From: Fragilariopsis cylindrus CCMP1102 | Taxonomy: Eukaryota; Bacillariophyta; Bacillariophyceae; Bacillariales; Bacillariaceae | Length of the DNA: 64,000 bases | Reading direction: 5' to 3' | Assembly: GCA_900095095.1 (NCBI GenBank) | Contig: FMBT01000475.1 | Coordinates: forward strand, 1-64,000 | Shown: in pieces, positions 1 through 11,887 of the stretch | How positions within the stretch are numbered: position 1 is the first letter of the stretch | How the letters are laid out: each line of letters starts with the position of its first letter | Notes under the pieces: generated by a model | The model's database searches: none | The model's input: the letters and a program-made list of their open reading frames with translations, nothing else | Told to the model about the DNA's origin: nothing | Translations under genes and position numbers: made by a program

Positions 1-691
1 CTTGTCTTTAAATAACATAGATTAAGTGGTGCCCTTCGGGGTGCTGCATGTTCGTGCTTATGTATGTGGCCATAGCAGTCCATCATATCGGAACAGTACA
101 AAAATTAGATATTTATATTATTAAGAAGCTAAACAGCACATCATACGTACTATTATTATGTATACGTCTCTTCTAATTCGCGCGACGAGTTTTGAGCACG
201 TGCGAGTCGAAGATGAATGCGTACAATAAAAACGAGTTGCGCTGAACGACCAGTAACGTTAGCAAAAAGAAAAGAAGAGTGATAATACTGTTGTTACGAG
301 TTGTGAAAAGTTTAGAAGAGAAGGGATAGACATGTAGTCTGTCATCTAGAGAAGGTGGGTACAGGTTCGTTCGCAGAATTGAATCCTAAGTTTCAATAAG
401 CTTGTGCTTTAAAAAAGAGCATGTGCTTTTAAGATTGTATCTTTGATCATTCAATCTACATTTGCTAACTAAATTAGTAAATCAGAACTTGCACAATTGA
501 TCTTGTGATAGCGAATTGCTAAGTTCTATAACTACCTAACAGCTTTCAAGCTACTGTGCCATTAATGCGCAGGAATTTGGGGTCCTTTTAAGGGGGTCCT
601 TTTAAGGGGGTGTTTCTCCCACAAAATGGGACTAAAAGAGTTCTATTGAGACACAGTATTTCTCCCTTGGACAAAATATTTGATCAATCAA

Positions 692-960
692 TCAATTTCC
701 ACTAAGCATTTTAGCAAGCATGGCACCATAGAACCTTGCAACATGATCTTCCATAATGACCTTGTCCCAAGTGTAGAACTTGGGTGTTCTTCCATCTTCA
801 ATAATTCTTTTTCTCATGTAGTTGCGCATCCTTACCTTGCTGCTTGATATTCATATAAAGTTTCACTATCATCATCACCAAATAATGGAAGGTCTTCCAT
901 TATTAAAGCATGGCCTGTTAGAAGATAGACATAATATGGTATAGGTAACTTGCCCCGCGC
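692..960 (-). other. Possible fragment of a larger coding sequence
   Basis: On the minus strand about 85 codons look coding (for example RRIIEDG-like and KFYTWDKVIMEDH stretches, then YGAMLAKML before a stop at 692-694). They lie in two adjacent frames and have no plausible start. Codon use and amino-acid mix are more protein-like than the surroundings. The KFYTWDKV...FYGAML pattern vaguely recalls the helical part ahead of the catalytic domain in some cut-and-paste transposases, but I cannot assign a family. Confidence 0.25.
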
Positions 961-2514
961 GCACTTATTTTTGTGAGACTTGATCAAAAATTTTGATTGC
1001 TCGAATCACACTTTTTATTCGAAGTAGTATTTGTTCTAAAATTGTCACATAGCCCGCTAGCCTTAGTTAGATACCATCTCAAAATTTTTAACCATTTAGG
1101 ATACTACTTGCTACTGTAGATTCATTTATCCAGTAGTAATAACTATAATAATGTCTTCTCTTGAATGCAGGGTGTAATAATTCCTTTTTTTGCACCGATA
1201 ATTGCTCAATCACAAAAAGTCTACAATAATAATAATGTACGTATGGCTACGGCGCCGCACATCATATTGAATACCGGACATATTCCAGGACTGATAAGTT
1301 TCACAAACAATCGATGTTGTTGAAACGGGTTCAGTATCAAATAGGATTTGATATAATATACAGACAATCTTACTCTTCGGTCTTGTAAGATTCTGTTATG
1401 ACGGCAGGAAAAGATACTCTCGATTCCTATAGACTGGTTGCGGTGTTCTACCAGGATACTCTCCCTTTTAGAATGCTGAAAGTCCTTCCGAACAATGTTC
1501 ACTCTGTAAATGTAGATATTTCTATTATCTTTCCAGACAACGATATGTTCAAACGCAAAAGTTGTTACTAACACACTTGTTTAATTAGTCTATGGTTATT
1601 ACAATTTCTCAACAATAAAAGACAGCAATTGTTCATTTCTCGTGATCGAGGTAATTCTGCTCTTTTCTTCGTATTTTAGGATTGCGGTTTCCAGTAACCC
1701 TGTATACAACTTTCTGTTCCTAACTCACTTAGCCTTAATACATATATATCGTATTAGCGGTTCAAAAGGGGGACATTGACATCTGCTCGACTTCCATATG
1801 TATAACACTCTTCATGATCGTGTTCTATATATTCGGACACTCTTCCTAATCGTGTTCCGGTTTGTATAAATATACCTAAGCACTTCATTTATTTGCGCTC
1901 GGTTCCAATTGCTTCGACAACTGCTTCGACAAGGTCATTTCAACTCACAACGATACGATTTTGGCTTTTAGTTAACTTTCGGTTCTCTTTTATCTTAATA
2001 ATGCATACACGTGCATTCTCTCTCACTAATCTCATCGCGCTCGTATTTCTACTCCGCGGGGCTTATGTACGACATATGACTCTTACGCTTGAGTACTATG
2101 TATAATTTAACAAGGACTAGTTAGCTAGTACAGTGTCTCTCAGAATCTTGCAGTCTCGCCTTGTTATTATGAAGATGTCTACATCTTACTTTGTAGAATT
2201 GCCTATTTTTTCGTCTCAAAAAGTAAGAAACAGATGTCGTACAACTTACTTAGTATTTTTGCGGTTACTACTGTAATAATTTTTGTTTGACACACAAAAT
2301 GTGTTGGGACAGAACGTGTTCTTTTTATGCGAAGCGAACCTGCTCTTTCGCATTTTCATTTTTTCTTCTTCAAAATGCGATAAATCTATTGAAGTTGAAT
2401 GTACAGTTCCCGTTTTCTATCGGCATTTTAGTAATGTCAAAAACTGTGGCTTCATCGTGTTTATTGCTCCCTCATTATTTAATTGGACTGACTTGGTCGC
2501 GCACGAAGACGAAA

Positions 2515-2705
2515 ACACATCGCTTCAATGATTAATTTTCACAGATGATGAACATTTGGTGTCAGTACGACAGAAGTACCGCAGTGACTTGATCTGAAAA
2601 TGCACGCATGATGACTAAAACAAATCGCTACCGTGATTAATTTTTCAGTTTATGATGTTTGGTGTCACCAGTGTGACTCCGTGATCTGAAAATGCATGAT
2701 TTTAG
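2515..2705. repeat. Degenerate tandem duplication, about 110-bp period
   Basis: Two copies share the order TGATTAATTTT, a run containing TTTGGTGTCA, a GTGACT/GTGACTCC block and TGATCTGAAAATGCA. The first copy is at about 2528-2610 and the second at about 2635-2703. They differ by many substitutions and small indels, so the duplication is old. No coding potential is seen. Confidence 0.5.
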
Positions 2706-2906
2706 CAATTTTTTTGCTTCACGAGTACCTGGTAAATACAGTGGAACACGAAATACTGAATAATACACGGACGGTAATCAACAATCATTCACTCCTCCTC
2801 GTATAAAAGCGATCATAACACTTCTCATAAAAAAGAGTTCAGCAAACATTTTCAGAGTTATTAATTAATATAGAGATAATAGTGTAATCACCATCAACTA
2901 TTCATC

Positions 2907-3791
2907 ATGCCACCAAACCGTAAAAACGCTGGACTATTCACCAGCAATGCCGAATACGAAAGTTTGAAGATACCAATCCAATCGAAGTATTTACCTTTAA
3001 CGGATTTAAGATCAGAAGTAGTCACGGCAACTTCAACTGCACCTGCAAAAGTACAACAGCAACAACAGCAGCATCATCACCAGACAAAACTAAAGGATGA
3101 TGTAGTATCGATACACCAACCCGTTGCGGTAGTAGTAGAAGAAGAAGAAGAAGACTTGACATATTCGTACTGGGATATACCTTCGGACATACCAGTGGAG
3201 GATGAGAAAGAAGAGATTATTAATGATTTGTTTTCACTCACACATATCGAAGCTAATATGATTACAGATTCTATTGTCATTAAGAAATTAGAAGAAGAAT
3301 CAGCAACTACTACTACGATGAAGCAACAGCAAGATCCCGAATCCTATTGGACGTGGCCGAATGATACTGATAATGATTGGAACGATACTTATTATGATAA
3401 CACTATTGTATCAAAATCAGTATCAGTATCATCACCTGATAAGGATTGTGAAGATTGTTGTCAAGATTATTGGGCATGGGAATCATCATCTGCTGTTGTC
3501 GATATTGACGAAAGTGACAACAACGATTATGGAGTTGAAGAAGATGATGATGTTGTTATGATGAAAGCGGCGACTACTACTAAAAGTATGAGTACGAATA
3601 ATAATAATGTTGATGTTGATCGTAGAAAGCAACCTCCAATTCGTAACGTTCTTACAAAATCTTGGCGTAAGCATAAACATTTACCGGAACCAGAACAACT
3701 TGCTACTGCTTGTTCAACAACAACAGCGTGTACATCTGAACATTATTGGCATTGGCAAGAGATCCATAGTAAGAGTTGCAGTAGTCAATGA
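2907..3791 (+). CDS. Hypothetical acidic protein with four YWxWP-like aromatic motifs
   Basis: Single-exon frame of 294 codons. I do not recognise a family. What can be seen is a repeated short aromatic motif in a mostly disordered acidic protein: YWDIP (88-92), YWTWP (147-151), YWAWE (188-192) and YWHWQ (280-284). Each is preceded within a few residues by Asp/Glu/Ser and followed by polar residues. Between them are Gln/His, Glu, Asp/Asn and Thr runs. The N-terminus (about 1-40) is less biased and may be a small conserved segment. There is no signal peptide or membrane segment. The ATG is preceded by a TATA-like box about 100 bases upstream. The spacing suggests a multivalent short-linear-motif protein, but that role is inference. 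Confidence 0.75.
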   Translation: MPPNRKNAGLFTSNAEYESLKIPIQSKYLPLTDLRSEVVTATSTAPAKVQQQQQQHHHQTKLKDDVVSIHQPVAVVVEEEEEDLTYSYWDIPSDIPVEDEKEEIINDLFSLTHIEANMITDSIVIKKLEEESATTTTMKQQQDPESYWTWPNDTDNDWNDTYYDNTIVSKSVSVSSPDKDCEDCCQDYWAWESSSAVVDIDESDNNDYGVEEDDDVVMMKAATTTKSMSTNNNNVDVDRRKQPPIRNVLTKSWRKHKHLPEPEQLATACSTTTACTSEHYWHWQEIHSKSCSSQ

Positions 3792-4487
3792 TATACCAGT
3801 ACTGTAATAACTGTAGTGACTACAACAATATAACATAATAAGCTAAGCTACTGTAGCTACAAACAAATAAATTACTTTTCCTAGTTGTATCCATACAATC
3901 TTCATCTACCACATAATAGCGATACACTATCTACTGTAGTCACTATCCAGTTATTTACGACTGTAGTATAGAAGTAGTTATGAAATTATTGTGCGGGTTT
4001 GAGAATTACGAAGAACAAGAGACCTGCGTACTTAGTACGCATTTATTCGTATCCCAGTAATATACGACTTGTAGGTGAAAAAAATGCGCAAAAATTGATT
4101 ATGGCAAAATTTCCCTATTTGGATGAGCATAGAAGTACTTAGAGGAAAATATTATTTGTACGACGACTTTAACGCGACGCGTGGATGGTGGCCCACCTTA
4201 CAGATTCCGGTACTTTTGTGTCAGAATGACGCGCGACTCTGTGTTGTTTTAACTTCCAAAAAGCGCACACAAATGATGTGATGGATTGGAATGAAATAAG
4301 AAATCTAGTAAGCAATAAATATCTTTTCTAATCGCCAGTGAATACCGTACAAAATTGTATCCTCAACATGCAGCACATCAACATCAACACACACCGTTAT
4401 CCACTCATTGCTCATCGCATAATATCTTACATTACCGTACTGCTATTTTCTAAACCAAGCTAGACACCTATACTAACATTAGACATT
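3792..4487. other. Intergenic region
   Basis: This holds the 3' flank of the upstream gene and the 5' flank of the CDGSH gene. Several CTACTGTAG-like short palindromes occur (for example near 3849 and 3935). No coding frame, RNA gene or larger repeat is evident. Confidence 0.5.
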
Positions 4488-5095
4488 ATGAATACCCTCC
4501 TCAAAACAATCACTGTGTTATCTATATGTGCTACGGCTTCGGCATTTAGTACTCCTGTCACCATCCGCACTACATCCATTCTATCGGTAGCAGTTGAAGC
4601 TCCCGAAGCCAGTAAGATCAATACTCTAATTGATCTTGATGCTGAAAAGGTTGTTAACATGGAAGTAAGTGGTTTTATTTAAGTAGGGGTCGTGATATAA
4701 TTAATATACGCCCGATCATGCAACAACAAATACATAGTAAAGCGATTATCATACGCACGCTTATACGATGAATCAATAAATCTTGTTCTTTCTTGTTAAA
4801 CTGATATTTGTGTTTCCTTCCTCCCTTCTCTATCTATCTATCTATTCATTTATTTATTCATTCATTCATTCTCTAAATATATACATACATGATAACTCAA
4901 AATTCAAATTATCTCTCAACAAAAACAAATAACAAAAAATAACAACAGAAACTCGATGCAGGAAAGAAGGCAGTTTACTGCCGTTGTTGGAAATCTGGAA
5001 CCTTCCCCTTGTGTGATGGTAATCATGTAGCACACAATAAAGCAACCGGTGATAATGTCGGTCCTCTTATTGTTACAGCTGCTAAGGCCGAGTAA
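4488..5095 (+). CDS. Plastid-targeted CDGSH iron-sulfur domain protein (NEET family)
   Basis: Two exons: 4488-4664 and 4949-5095, joined at phase 0 across an intron with GTAAGT donor and AACAG acceptor, give a 107-residue protein. The C-terminal exon carries the full CDGSH 2Fe-2S motif C-x-C-x2-S-x3-P-x-C-D-G-x-H (residues about 70-85). The three Cys and one His are the known cluster ligands of NEET proteins. The position between CDG and H is Asn, where Ser, Ala or Thr is usual. The N-terminus is a short hydrophobic signal ending in ASA-F (residues 17-20), then a Ser/Thr-rich stretch. This is the bipartite plastid import signal of diatoms, so a plastid stromal iron-sulfur or electron-transfer role is likely. 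The intron holds a CTAT/ATTC microsatellite at about 4830-4872. Confidence 0.9.
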
Positions 5096-5580
5096 AACAA
5101 AACAAAATTCGACTACAGAGTAGTATGTGAATTGGATCTCATCATAATAATAACAACTATTATTATTTATTGTTGGCCCGTTCTGTTCTTTTTGATGACG
5201 AAGCAACTGCTACAACTCTAACGGTCCTACGTACATACATACACAATATATATGTAAATAATCAGCTATGTAAAAATTTTGGTTTTGAAACAAATAACGG
5301 AACATATTAATATTATCTTTATTTTGGTTTAGTTTTAGAGTGTGTGCATTACATGCATCCCGCATCTTCATTCTGTATGTAACTATAACGTGAAGTGTAT
5401 CAAATACCTTTTCAATTCAAATACTACTATATCTCTATTTATCAGTGGGTAGCTTCTTTTCTTGGTAAGATAATATGATATACAACTGAATTCTGTGTGT
5501 GTGTGTGTGTGTGTGCAATTTCCCAGAAGAAAACCGATAAATTCTCTCTTTCTCTTTCTTTCGCTCACTTTTTTTACTGA
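5096..5580. other. Intergenic region with (TG)n tract
   Basis: A (GT)n run lies at about 5495-5514. Otherwise the stretch is AT-rich, with no coding frame or RNA gene visible. Confidence 0.5.
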
Positions 5581-6242
5581 CTACCAACATGGTGCATTTT
5601 GAAGAACCATAGGAATTTGGATATCTGGAAGGTTACCACTTGGTCCCAGTGGTTCTCGAATATCACAAATTCTAAGTGGAGTTTTGAAATCAATATTGAT
5701 ATCTTGAGTGAATCCACAGGTAAGAGGAATAACATTAATAGCATTTCCTTTTTGTGGTGATGGTTGTTCAGATGGTTAAGGTAGTGGAGGCAGAGTACGT
5801 TCTCTATTAAAATCACCATTAATAGTAACGTCTTTAATTACGGGCATAGATGGTAAATTTCGAGACTCAATCAGATCTGTATAAACTTGTACATCAAATC
5901 CTTGTGAACAATCAAGAGAATTTTCAATTTTATACAACGAGTACCTTTAGTAAGATTAACACCATTAAGTTCATCACATTAGGTAATCATTCCTGTTAGC
6001 TTTGGTATTTTCTTACTCTCCTTCGCCTTTTTGAGAATTCTTTCCGTTGTTGTTGCCGTCATTTTCGTCGCCTTCAAATATTTGGATAGTAGGTCTTCAC
6101 GGCCATCTTCCGGTTGACCTAGTTGCTGCTGTAACTGCTGCTCCAATTGCTGCAGTTGCTGTTTCTTTGGATTTTGTGCCCCTATCAGAGACGCAGCGCA
6201 GGAGAGAAGACCGGAAATAATGATGAATGTGTTGAACTTCAT
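5581..6242 (-). pseudogene. Decayed gene for a secreted protein
   Basis: The minus strand starts with a good signal peptide (MKFNTFIIISGLLSCAASLI, then a Gln/Leu-rich stretch and a Lys-rich segment). It is open to a stop at 5979-5981. Beyond that stop the strand still reads as protein for about 130 codons down to 5581: CDELNGVNLTKGTRC in the same frame, then SLDCSQGFDVQVYTDLIES and SMPVIKDVTINGDFN in another frame, and CGFTQDINIDFKTPLRICD after a further stop. That makes two in-frame stops and one frame change. The evenly spaced Cys residues suit a secreted disulfide-bonded domain. I do not recognise the family. Assembly error could explain some of the damage, since neighbours show similar one-base losses, but three lesions in 660 bases favour a pseudogene. 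Confidence 0.5.
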
Positions 6243-7295
6243 TGTTGCGAATTTCTCTTTTAGTAGTACTGTAATTTTATTCCTTACTAACCGAATTAAA
6301 ATTATCACAACAGGTTGTTACGATGCTTTGGGAAATCAATTGATTTGCCAAACGTAACTAAGAATTGACACCCTTCTTGATAGATCATAATGAATACAAA
6401 CAACGAGGGGCATCTTTTTCTTACAAATCGACATTTTCGTCGATATTTCGTACGAAGATACACAAAAAAATCTTCTCTCGGATAAATTTTTACTTACTTA
6501 CCGGTAATATACAGTAGTACAAGTGAAAACCTTGTCTCCAGGACAAGGCAGAAAAAAATGACTTGTTAGTGACTGCCTTGTTAGTGACTGCCTTGTTAGT
6601 TACATTGTGCGCGATTAAGGGGCTGGATTTTTAAATTTTTCGTACAATTCACGATGAACGGAAGATGGTCCAGACAGGCTGTTAATGGATATAATTTAAA
6701 TCATAAATAATAATCAATGCGCCGCTTACTCAAAAGTGAAAAATGAGAACAAATAATTAATAAATATTGCTCATGCATCGCGCGCGGTGATCCATCGAAT
6801 GAATCTTCCCTATTATTCTCCAGAAAAAAAAAAAAAAGAAACGGCTATCAAGCCGGAGGAGCTCAACTTTTCTTCGACTCGCCAAGCACGTGGGTGTGAC
6901 CACGCTAAATTTACTGTTAGCTTTAATTTACTGGCGATAAAATGAAAATTATGGCGGGGATAGGACTGTGTGTGAGTAATAAATAGGCTTAACTTAAAGA
7001 ATTCTGATTTCTGATTTTTCCTCAAGTAAGGTACTGTACAAGCAAAATAGGTCGGTAGACGCATCACATCAATCAAGCAACGGGGTAGTCAAAATATCTT
7101 CAGTCGAACACCAGTCGATAAGAACATTATTTCTCCTACGACTTTCCTTCGGCATTGATCTATCTGCGAAGAGTGATATTTTGCATGAGCAAAGTCCGTC
7201 CTCTTGCCTCTTCGATTATTATATCAATTGCTTATATAATTTTTGGGATATAAATAAATACCCGTTATTTTCATATTATTATCATACTATAGAAA
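6243..7295. other. Intergenic region with short tandem repeats
   Basis: Contains a small hairpin (CCTTGTC...GACAAGG, about 6531-6548) and a two- to three-copy tandem repeat of GACTGCCTTGTTAGT at about 6560-6602. A TATA-like ATATAAATAAATA stretch is at about 7248-7260, ahead of the ATG at 7296. No coding frame is supported. Confidence 0.5.
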
Positions 7296-10200
7296 ATGGG
7301 AAATACTGGATCGTCTCCTCGATCATCGATGCATGGTGGCCGCCGCCGCAATGATGGTGATGGTCATCATAGTGCGGAAGATGACTCCACTTCGAGATTA
7401 CCACCCTTTCCTGGATCTGCTCTAGTCGATGCTGCCTTAGCATGTGGGAATATTGAAGACTCATCTTCGTTCGATGATAGCAAAATCCGTAATCGAAATC
7501 GAAATGGCTGTAGTGCAAAATCTATTGCAGCACAACTCTTATCTCGTGCTGAGCTATGTGTAATGTCTCCGCAGAATTCTGATGGTGACGGTGAATCATT
7601 GTCAGAAGATGATGGAAACAATTTCTTCGACGATGAATATGAAGAATTTGGTCAAAGTAATAATAATAATAGTAGGAAGAACAGTACGAAGAACAGCGTT
7701 GGTCAATCATCTAAAATGAAGAACACTAATACATCAAAAGTACAACCCGATAATAATTCCCAAACACTTCTTCAACGACGACATCAACATCAACATCGAC
7801 AGCTGGAGGATTATTAGCAAAGTCATTGGCATCCGAAGTTAATAAGAATACAAATCCGAATATGATGACTCCCGCGGCAATGGTTAAAAGAGAAAAAGGA
7901 CTGTTAAAGGCACAAAAAAAGGCACGACAACATCATTTGAATTCAATGAACAATAATAATAACAATACTAACAATATCGGTGGTCGACCTATCGGGTCAC
8001 CGGGAGAAGGTGTTGGTCAGCCAAGTGTTTTAGGTAGTATAGCTCATGCCTTGACAGGAAATTATAACGGCCCGTTAACTGGACTTTCTATATCAGAACA
8101 GGGTCGTGATTCTTCGAAGGTGATACCACCGAATAGTTTATCAGAACACCGTGCCGCGCAATTAGAACAAGGACAACGTGCATCTGGTCGTCGATCTGGA
8201 CAGAATTCACCTTCCTCTCTTGCTGGTGGTCCTTCTTCTTCTGGAAAGCATACTGTAACTATCGGTTTGAGTCTCAGTCGACGTTCGTCAGCATTGGGAC
8301 ATCCTGATACCGTAACACGCCAAACAGCATTTGATTTCAATGAACTACAAGATCGTGAATACAAGTATGTATCTAGTACAGATTCGAGTGGTTGGAGAGC
8401 TGGGGGAGGTGAACGTGGCGGTGCCGGACGAAGTACAACTAACGGTGGAGCAGCAAATGGTGGTGATAACTTCTTTGGTGGTGATAGTGATGATAATGAG
8501 TACGTAACAAAAACTGATTATAATGGAAATACAAGTGCCAAAAACAGTAATAATGATAGTAGTGATACTAATCCCAGTACACCAAACGGACAAGACAATC
8601 ACAAGGTAGCTGCGCCCGATACGGTGCATATCCCAATCATACAAATCGATTGCGAAACACCCCAAGCCGTTGATGCTATCATCTCCGCATTGGCTAGGGG
8701 AGAAATTTTTATTCCTCATATGGCTATCATACCCGAAGCACTTTCTGTGAATGGTGTTAGTCCACCCGATCTTGTTGTACGATTTGGAACGGAACGGAAT
8801 GATGATTTACCACCCGATGAATGGCCTAATTGGTGTTTAGAATTCATGCATAACCAATTGTATGAATACTTTCTTGGGATGGGTGCTCGGTGGACGAAAC
8901 GACCATTTTCGATCACATTAGCAAAGAAAGTCCGTTGGAAGACCGTTAAGCATATGAACCGATACTTTGCTCATGCGGAACGTGTCATCGATGCATGGAG
9001 AGAAAAGGGACCACAATACTTAGATCCACAACTTGCCTTTATCGAAGGTGGGGCTACACCCGAAGAGGTTGCACGCCCGCATGGTATATACTTGTTACGG
9101 AATGGTATCCCAACGAATTATTTTGCTCCGAACTTCGACCCACCGTATACAACAAAAATGACAAGAAGTTTGTTGTTTAATGTATTAGGAAAATCATGGG
9201 ATAAAAAACGCCGTGAATGGACGTCGACACCAATCCCAAAATTGATCACACCATCTATGCTGGTAACAGCTATGTGTGGATGTACAGACAATACAGCAAG
9301 TAGCGGCTTTATGGCATCAGAAGCAACAGTTGTAACTGGACCTCCGGACAGGTCGACAATGGTTCCAGATGATGCCGTAATACATTCCTTGACTCCTCGT
9401 AATCACAAATCACCGTCACCACAAAAACAACAACAGAAGAAGAAGAAGGAACGGAAAAATACTCCTGCTAATCTCTTAGATACGACGATGCCGAGTGATG
9501 CCAGTGATAATGTTCAGCTTACACCATTATCAAAGAACGAAATGTATCGATTACGTACCGAGAAAGCGACAGCGATGAATCGACTGCAGCAACAGCAACA
9601 GCAAATGCTACTGGATAATAATGGTGATGAAATTCGAAAGCCACAGGAGCCTTCCTTTTCCACCACCAATTCCACCCCATTTGTGTCCGAAACTGACCAA
9701 AATATGATGGTTAATAACGGAAATGATCGTTTAGAGGGAAGACTGGAACTATCAACATCGTCTTCATCTGCATCGTTTTTCAGTAAGGAGCATTCCATTC
9801 CGGATAGCGATGGTGATGAAATTCAAAAGCCACAGGAGTCTTCCTTTTCTACCACCAATTCCACCCCATTTGTGTCCGAAACTGACCAGAATATTATGCT
9901 TAATAACGGAAACGATCGTTTAGAGGGAAGATTGGAGCTATCAATATCGTCTTCATCTGCATCGTTTTTCGATAACTCTGATGGTGGAATCCCCTCACCA
10001 CCGCATGCCGAATTACTAACCGCTCATCGGGAAACGGAAAACGTAGCAGCAGCAGCGACGAAGAAAGAATTCGAACGGAAACAGACGAATGCTTTACAAC
10101 CACTTGAAGGAGGCGTAACTCAGGAGAAGGAGCAACGACAAAAGCAGCAACCGGAAGAACAAGAGGAATCAAATGATGAGAATTCGGGAGATAGCAAAAA

Positions 10201-11470
10201 TCATCACGATCACGATCTTGAGCGAGGAGGAATCAATAAGAAATTACAGAAAATAAAAAACGCTGTGGCAGGCAAGAAGAAGAAGAAAGATGCAGCAGCA
10301 GTAGCGAGAATGGCCTCGGATGAGGATTGGCTCAATGACTTGGTAAGTAAAGTACTATGTTTAGAAAGTTTTAATCCTGCTGTCTTTTGTTAGAAATACC
10401 GCAGCGAAAAAACATTGAGATGCAATGACGTAGCGGCTGACTGATATTTTTTTCTTCTATTTTTTTTTCTCTCTCTCTTTCTCATATACTATGACTATGA
10501 CTTACTTGTTATTTACTTTAGGGCACGCCAGCAGCAGTAGCCAAAAAGGCCTCGGACGAGGATGACGAGGATTGGCTCAACGACTTGGTAAGTAAAGTAC
10601 TGTGTTTAAATTCTGCTCCCTTTTGTTAGAAATACCGCAGCAAGAATACATTGAGATGCTATGACGTAACGACTGACCAATTTTTTTCTTCTGTCTTTCT
10701 CTTAACTATGACTATGACCTATTTACTATCTACTTCAGGGCGAGCCACTTCACAACGAAAAACGAGGTTTAGATCCAATGGAATCGTTGGATGCAGAACA
10801 GCAGCGTCACATTGAATTGGTTGCAATGGCGTTCAATCAAACACCACTTTCTTCAGCTATTGAAAAATTGGAGGATCCGTTGTATGATAAATTATTTCGG
10901 GATTCTACCCTGAGTCCAAGAAGTCCAACAGTTAGGAGTAATAATTCTAGCAAATCTGGTAGGAACGCTGTCATGAAATTAAATCCTTCGGGGTCCATCT
11001 CGATGGAATATTCGCAAGACGACTCTACACTGATATCTACCGGTGATAAGTCAGTCGGTGATAATACATGGAATTCTGCATTAGAATCAACTTTGTTGGG
11101 ACAACATTATGCTGGTGGTGATGCTTCTACCGTTCTTAGTAACGCAACGAAAGATGTATCAACTAGAGAACCACCAACAGACTCATTACACAAAGTTCTG
11201 GAAGGTAGTCATTCGGCTGAACAAGAAGAATCGCATTATAATATGCGCGTTGTTGAATCTACGTCTACGTCTTCATCTTATGATAGTGACGATGATGAAC
11301 CGGTACCTAGTGATGAAGAATTATTTGCCGCTGGTTGGGCAAAAACACTTGATCCCAATAGTGGTAGCTACTATTACTTCACACTTGATAGAGCAAAAAC
11401 CGTCTGGGACAATCCACTCGTCCCTGCTTCGACTCAAAGTGATGAGGATAGTTCCGTTTGTGAAATATAA
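7296..11470 (+). CDS. Large N-myristoylation-type protein with C-terminal WW domain
   Basis: A long gene starting MGNTGSSP, a good N-myristoylation signal. Frame is open from 7296 to 7817 and again, in another frame, from about 7780 to 10342. An intron at 7657-7802 (GTAATA...GACAG) would join the two in frame; a one-base frame change is the alternative. Further exons are 10522-10587 and 10739-11470, with GTAAGT donors. A conserved-looking globular core lies at about 8610-9330 (motifs such as VHIPIIQIDCETPQAV, EWPNWCLEFMHNQLYEYF, LLFNVLGKSWDKK); I cannot name it. The C-terminus has a WW domain at about 11325-11415 (W, then a YYYF block, then W-x-N-P), which in known proteins binds Pro-rich or phospho-Ser/Pro peptides. 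The rest is low complexity. A 63-residue internal repeat and a duplicated exon are listed separately. A membrane-tethered adaptor is a reasonable inference. Confidence 0.75.
9623..9970 (+). repeat. 63-residue internal duplication in the WW-domain gene
   Basis: Two in-frame copies start at about 9623 and 9812 (189-base period). Both read GDEI-[RQ]-KPQE-[PS]-SFSTTNSTPFVSETDQN, then NNGNDRLEGRLELS and a Ser run. The copies are near-identical, so the duplication is fairly recent. Confidence 0.85.
10288..10738 (+). repeat. Tandem duplication of an exon-intron unit
   Basis: The end of one exon (ASDEDWLNDL, ending 10342) and its intron (10343-10521) are repeated as the next small exon (10522-10587, ending DEDWLNDL) and its intron (10588-10738). 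Both introns begin GTAAGTAAAGTACT and share blocks such as CTTTTGTTAGAAATACCGCAGC and ATTGAGATGC. Exon and flanking intron were therefore copied together. Both splice phases are zero, so the extra exon keeps the frame. Confidence 0.85.
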
Positions 11471-11887
11471 TTTATATATACATACATACATACTATTACT
11501 TCTTCTTGTGTAAGATAAAAATTATAGTAAAAATTTGACAATGTTAGTTATACTACTACGAATAATATCTAAGATAAATCGTAGCGCTAGCTAGAATGTA
11601 GTGTAGGGAATTCAGGGGAATAAATCTAAGAGAAAAACTTCATTCAAAGATTTTCTATTTCTTTAAAGTTGAAATTATTATGAGCTTCAGAATCAGTAAT
11701 CATTTTATTTATTTTTAACTACTGCATTATTAGAACTCATTTACATGATGATCACACATAAACAACCAATCAATCAATATGCTGTCCCCTATAGGCTATT
11801 CCAATATTAACATATATTATAGGAATATATTATATATTATATCGACACTCTCTCTCTCTCTCTCTTTCTTTTTCATTATTTCTATTC
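11471..11887. other. Intergenic region between convergent genes
   Basis: 3' flanks of the WW-domain gene (plus) and the basic repeat gene (minus). A (TC)n tract lies at about 11849-11868 and an ATATT-rich stretch at about 11808-11840. Nothing else is seen. Confidence 0.5.

Larger units (their letters stand above)
1..2906. other. Left-end region without a convincing gene
   Basis: No reading frame here looks coding: the longest are short, rich in Ile/Phe/Tyr and recall no family. Visible structure: a short tandem duplication of a GGGGTCCTTTTAAG-like unit at 579-610, a possible transposase-like scrap at about 692-960 and a degenerate duplication at about 2515-2705 (separate entries). A TATA-like stretch near 2801-2807 (GTATAAAAG) lies about 100 bases ahead of the ATG at 2907 and is a plausible promoter for that gene. 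Confidence 0.55.

Noticed and set aside
1221-1574. 117-codon frame on the minus strand
   Set aside because: Isolated, Ile/Arg-rich, no signal peptide, no domain and no supporting promoter.
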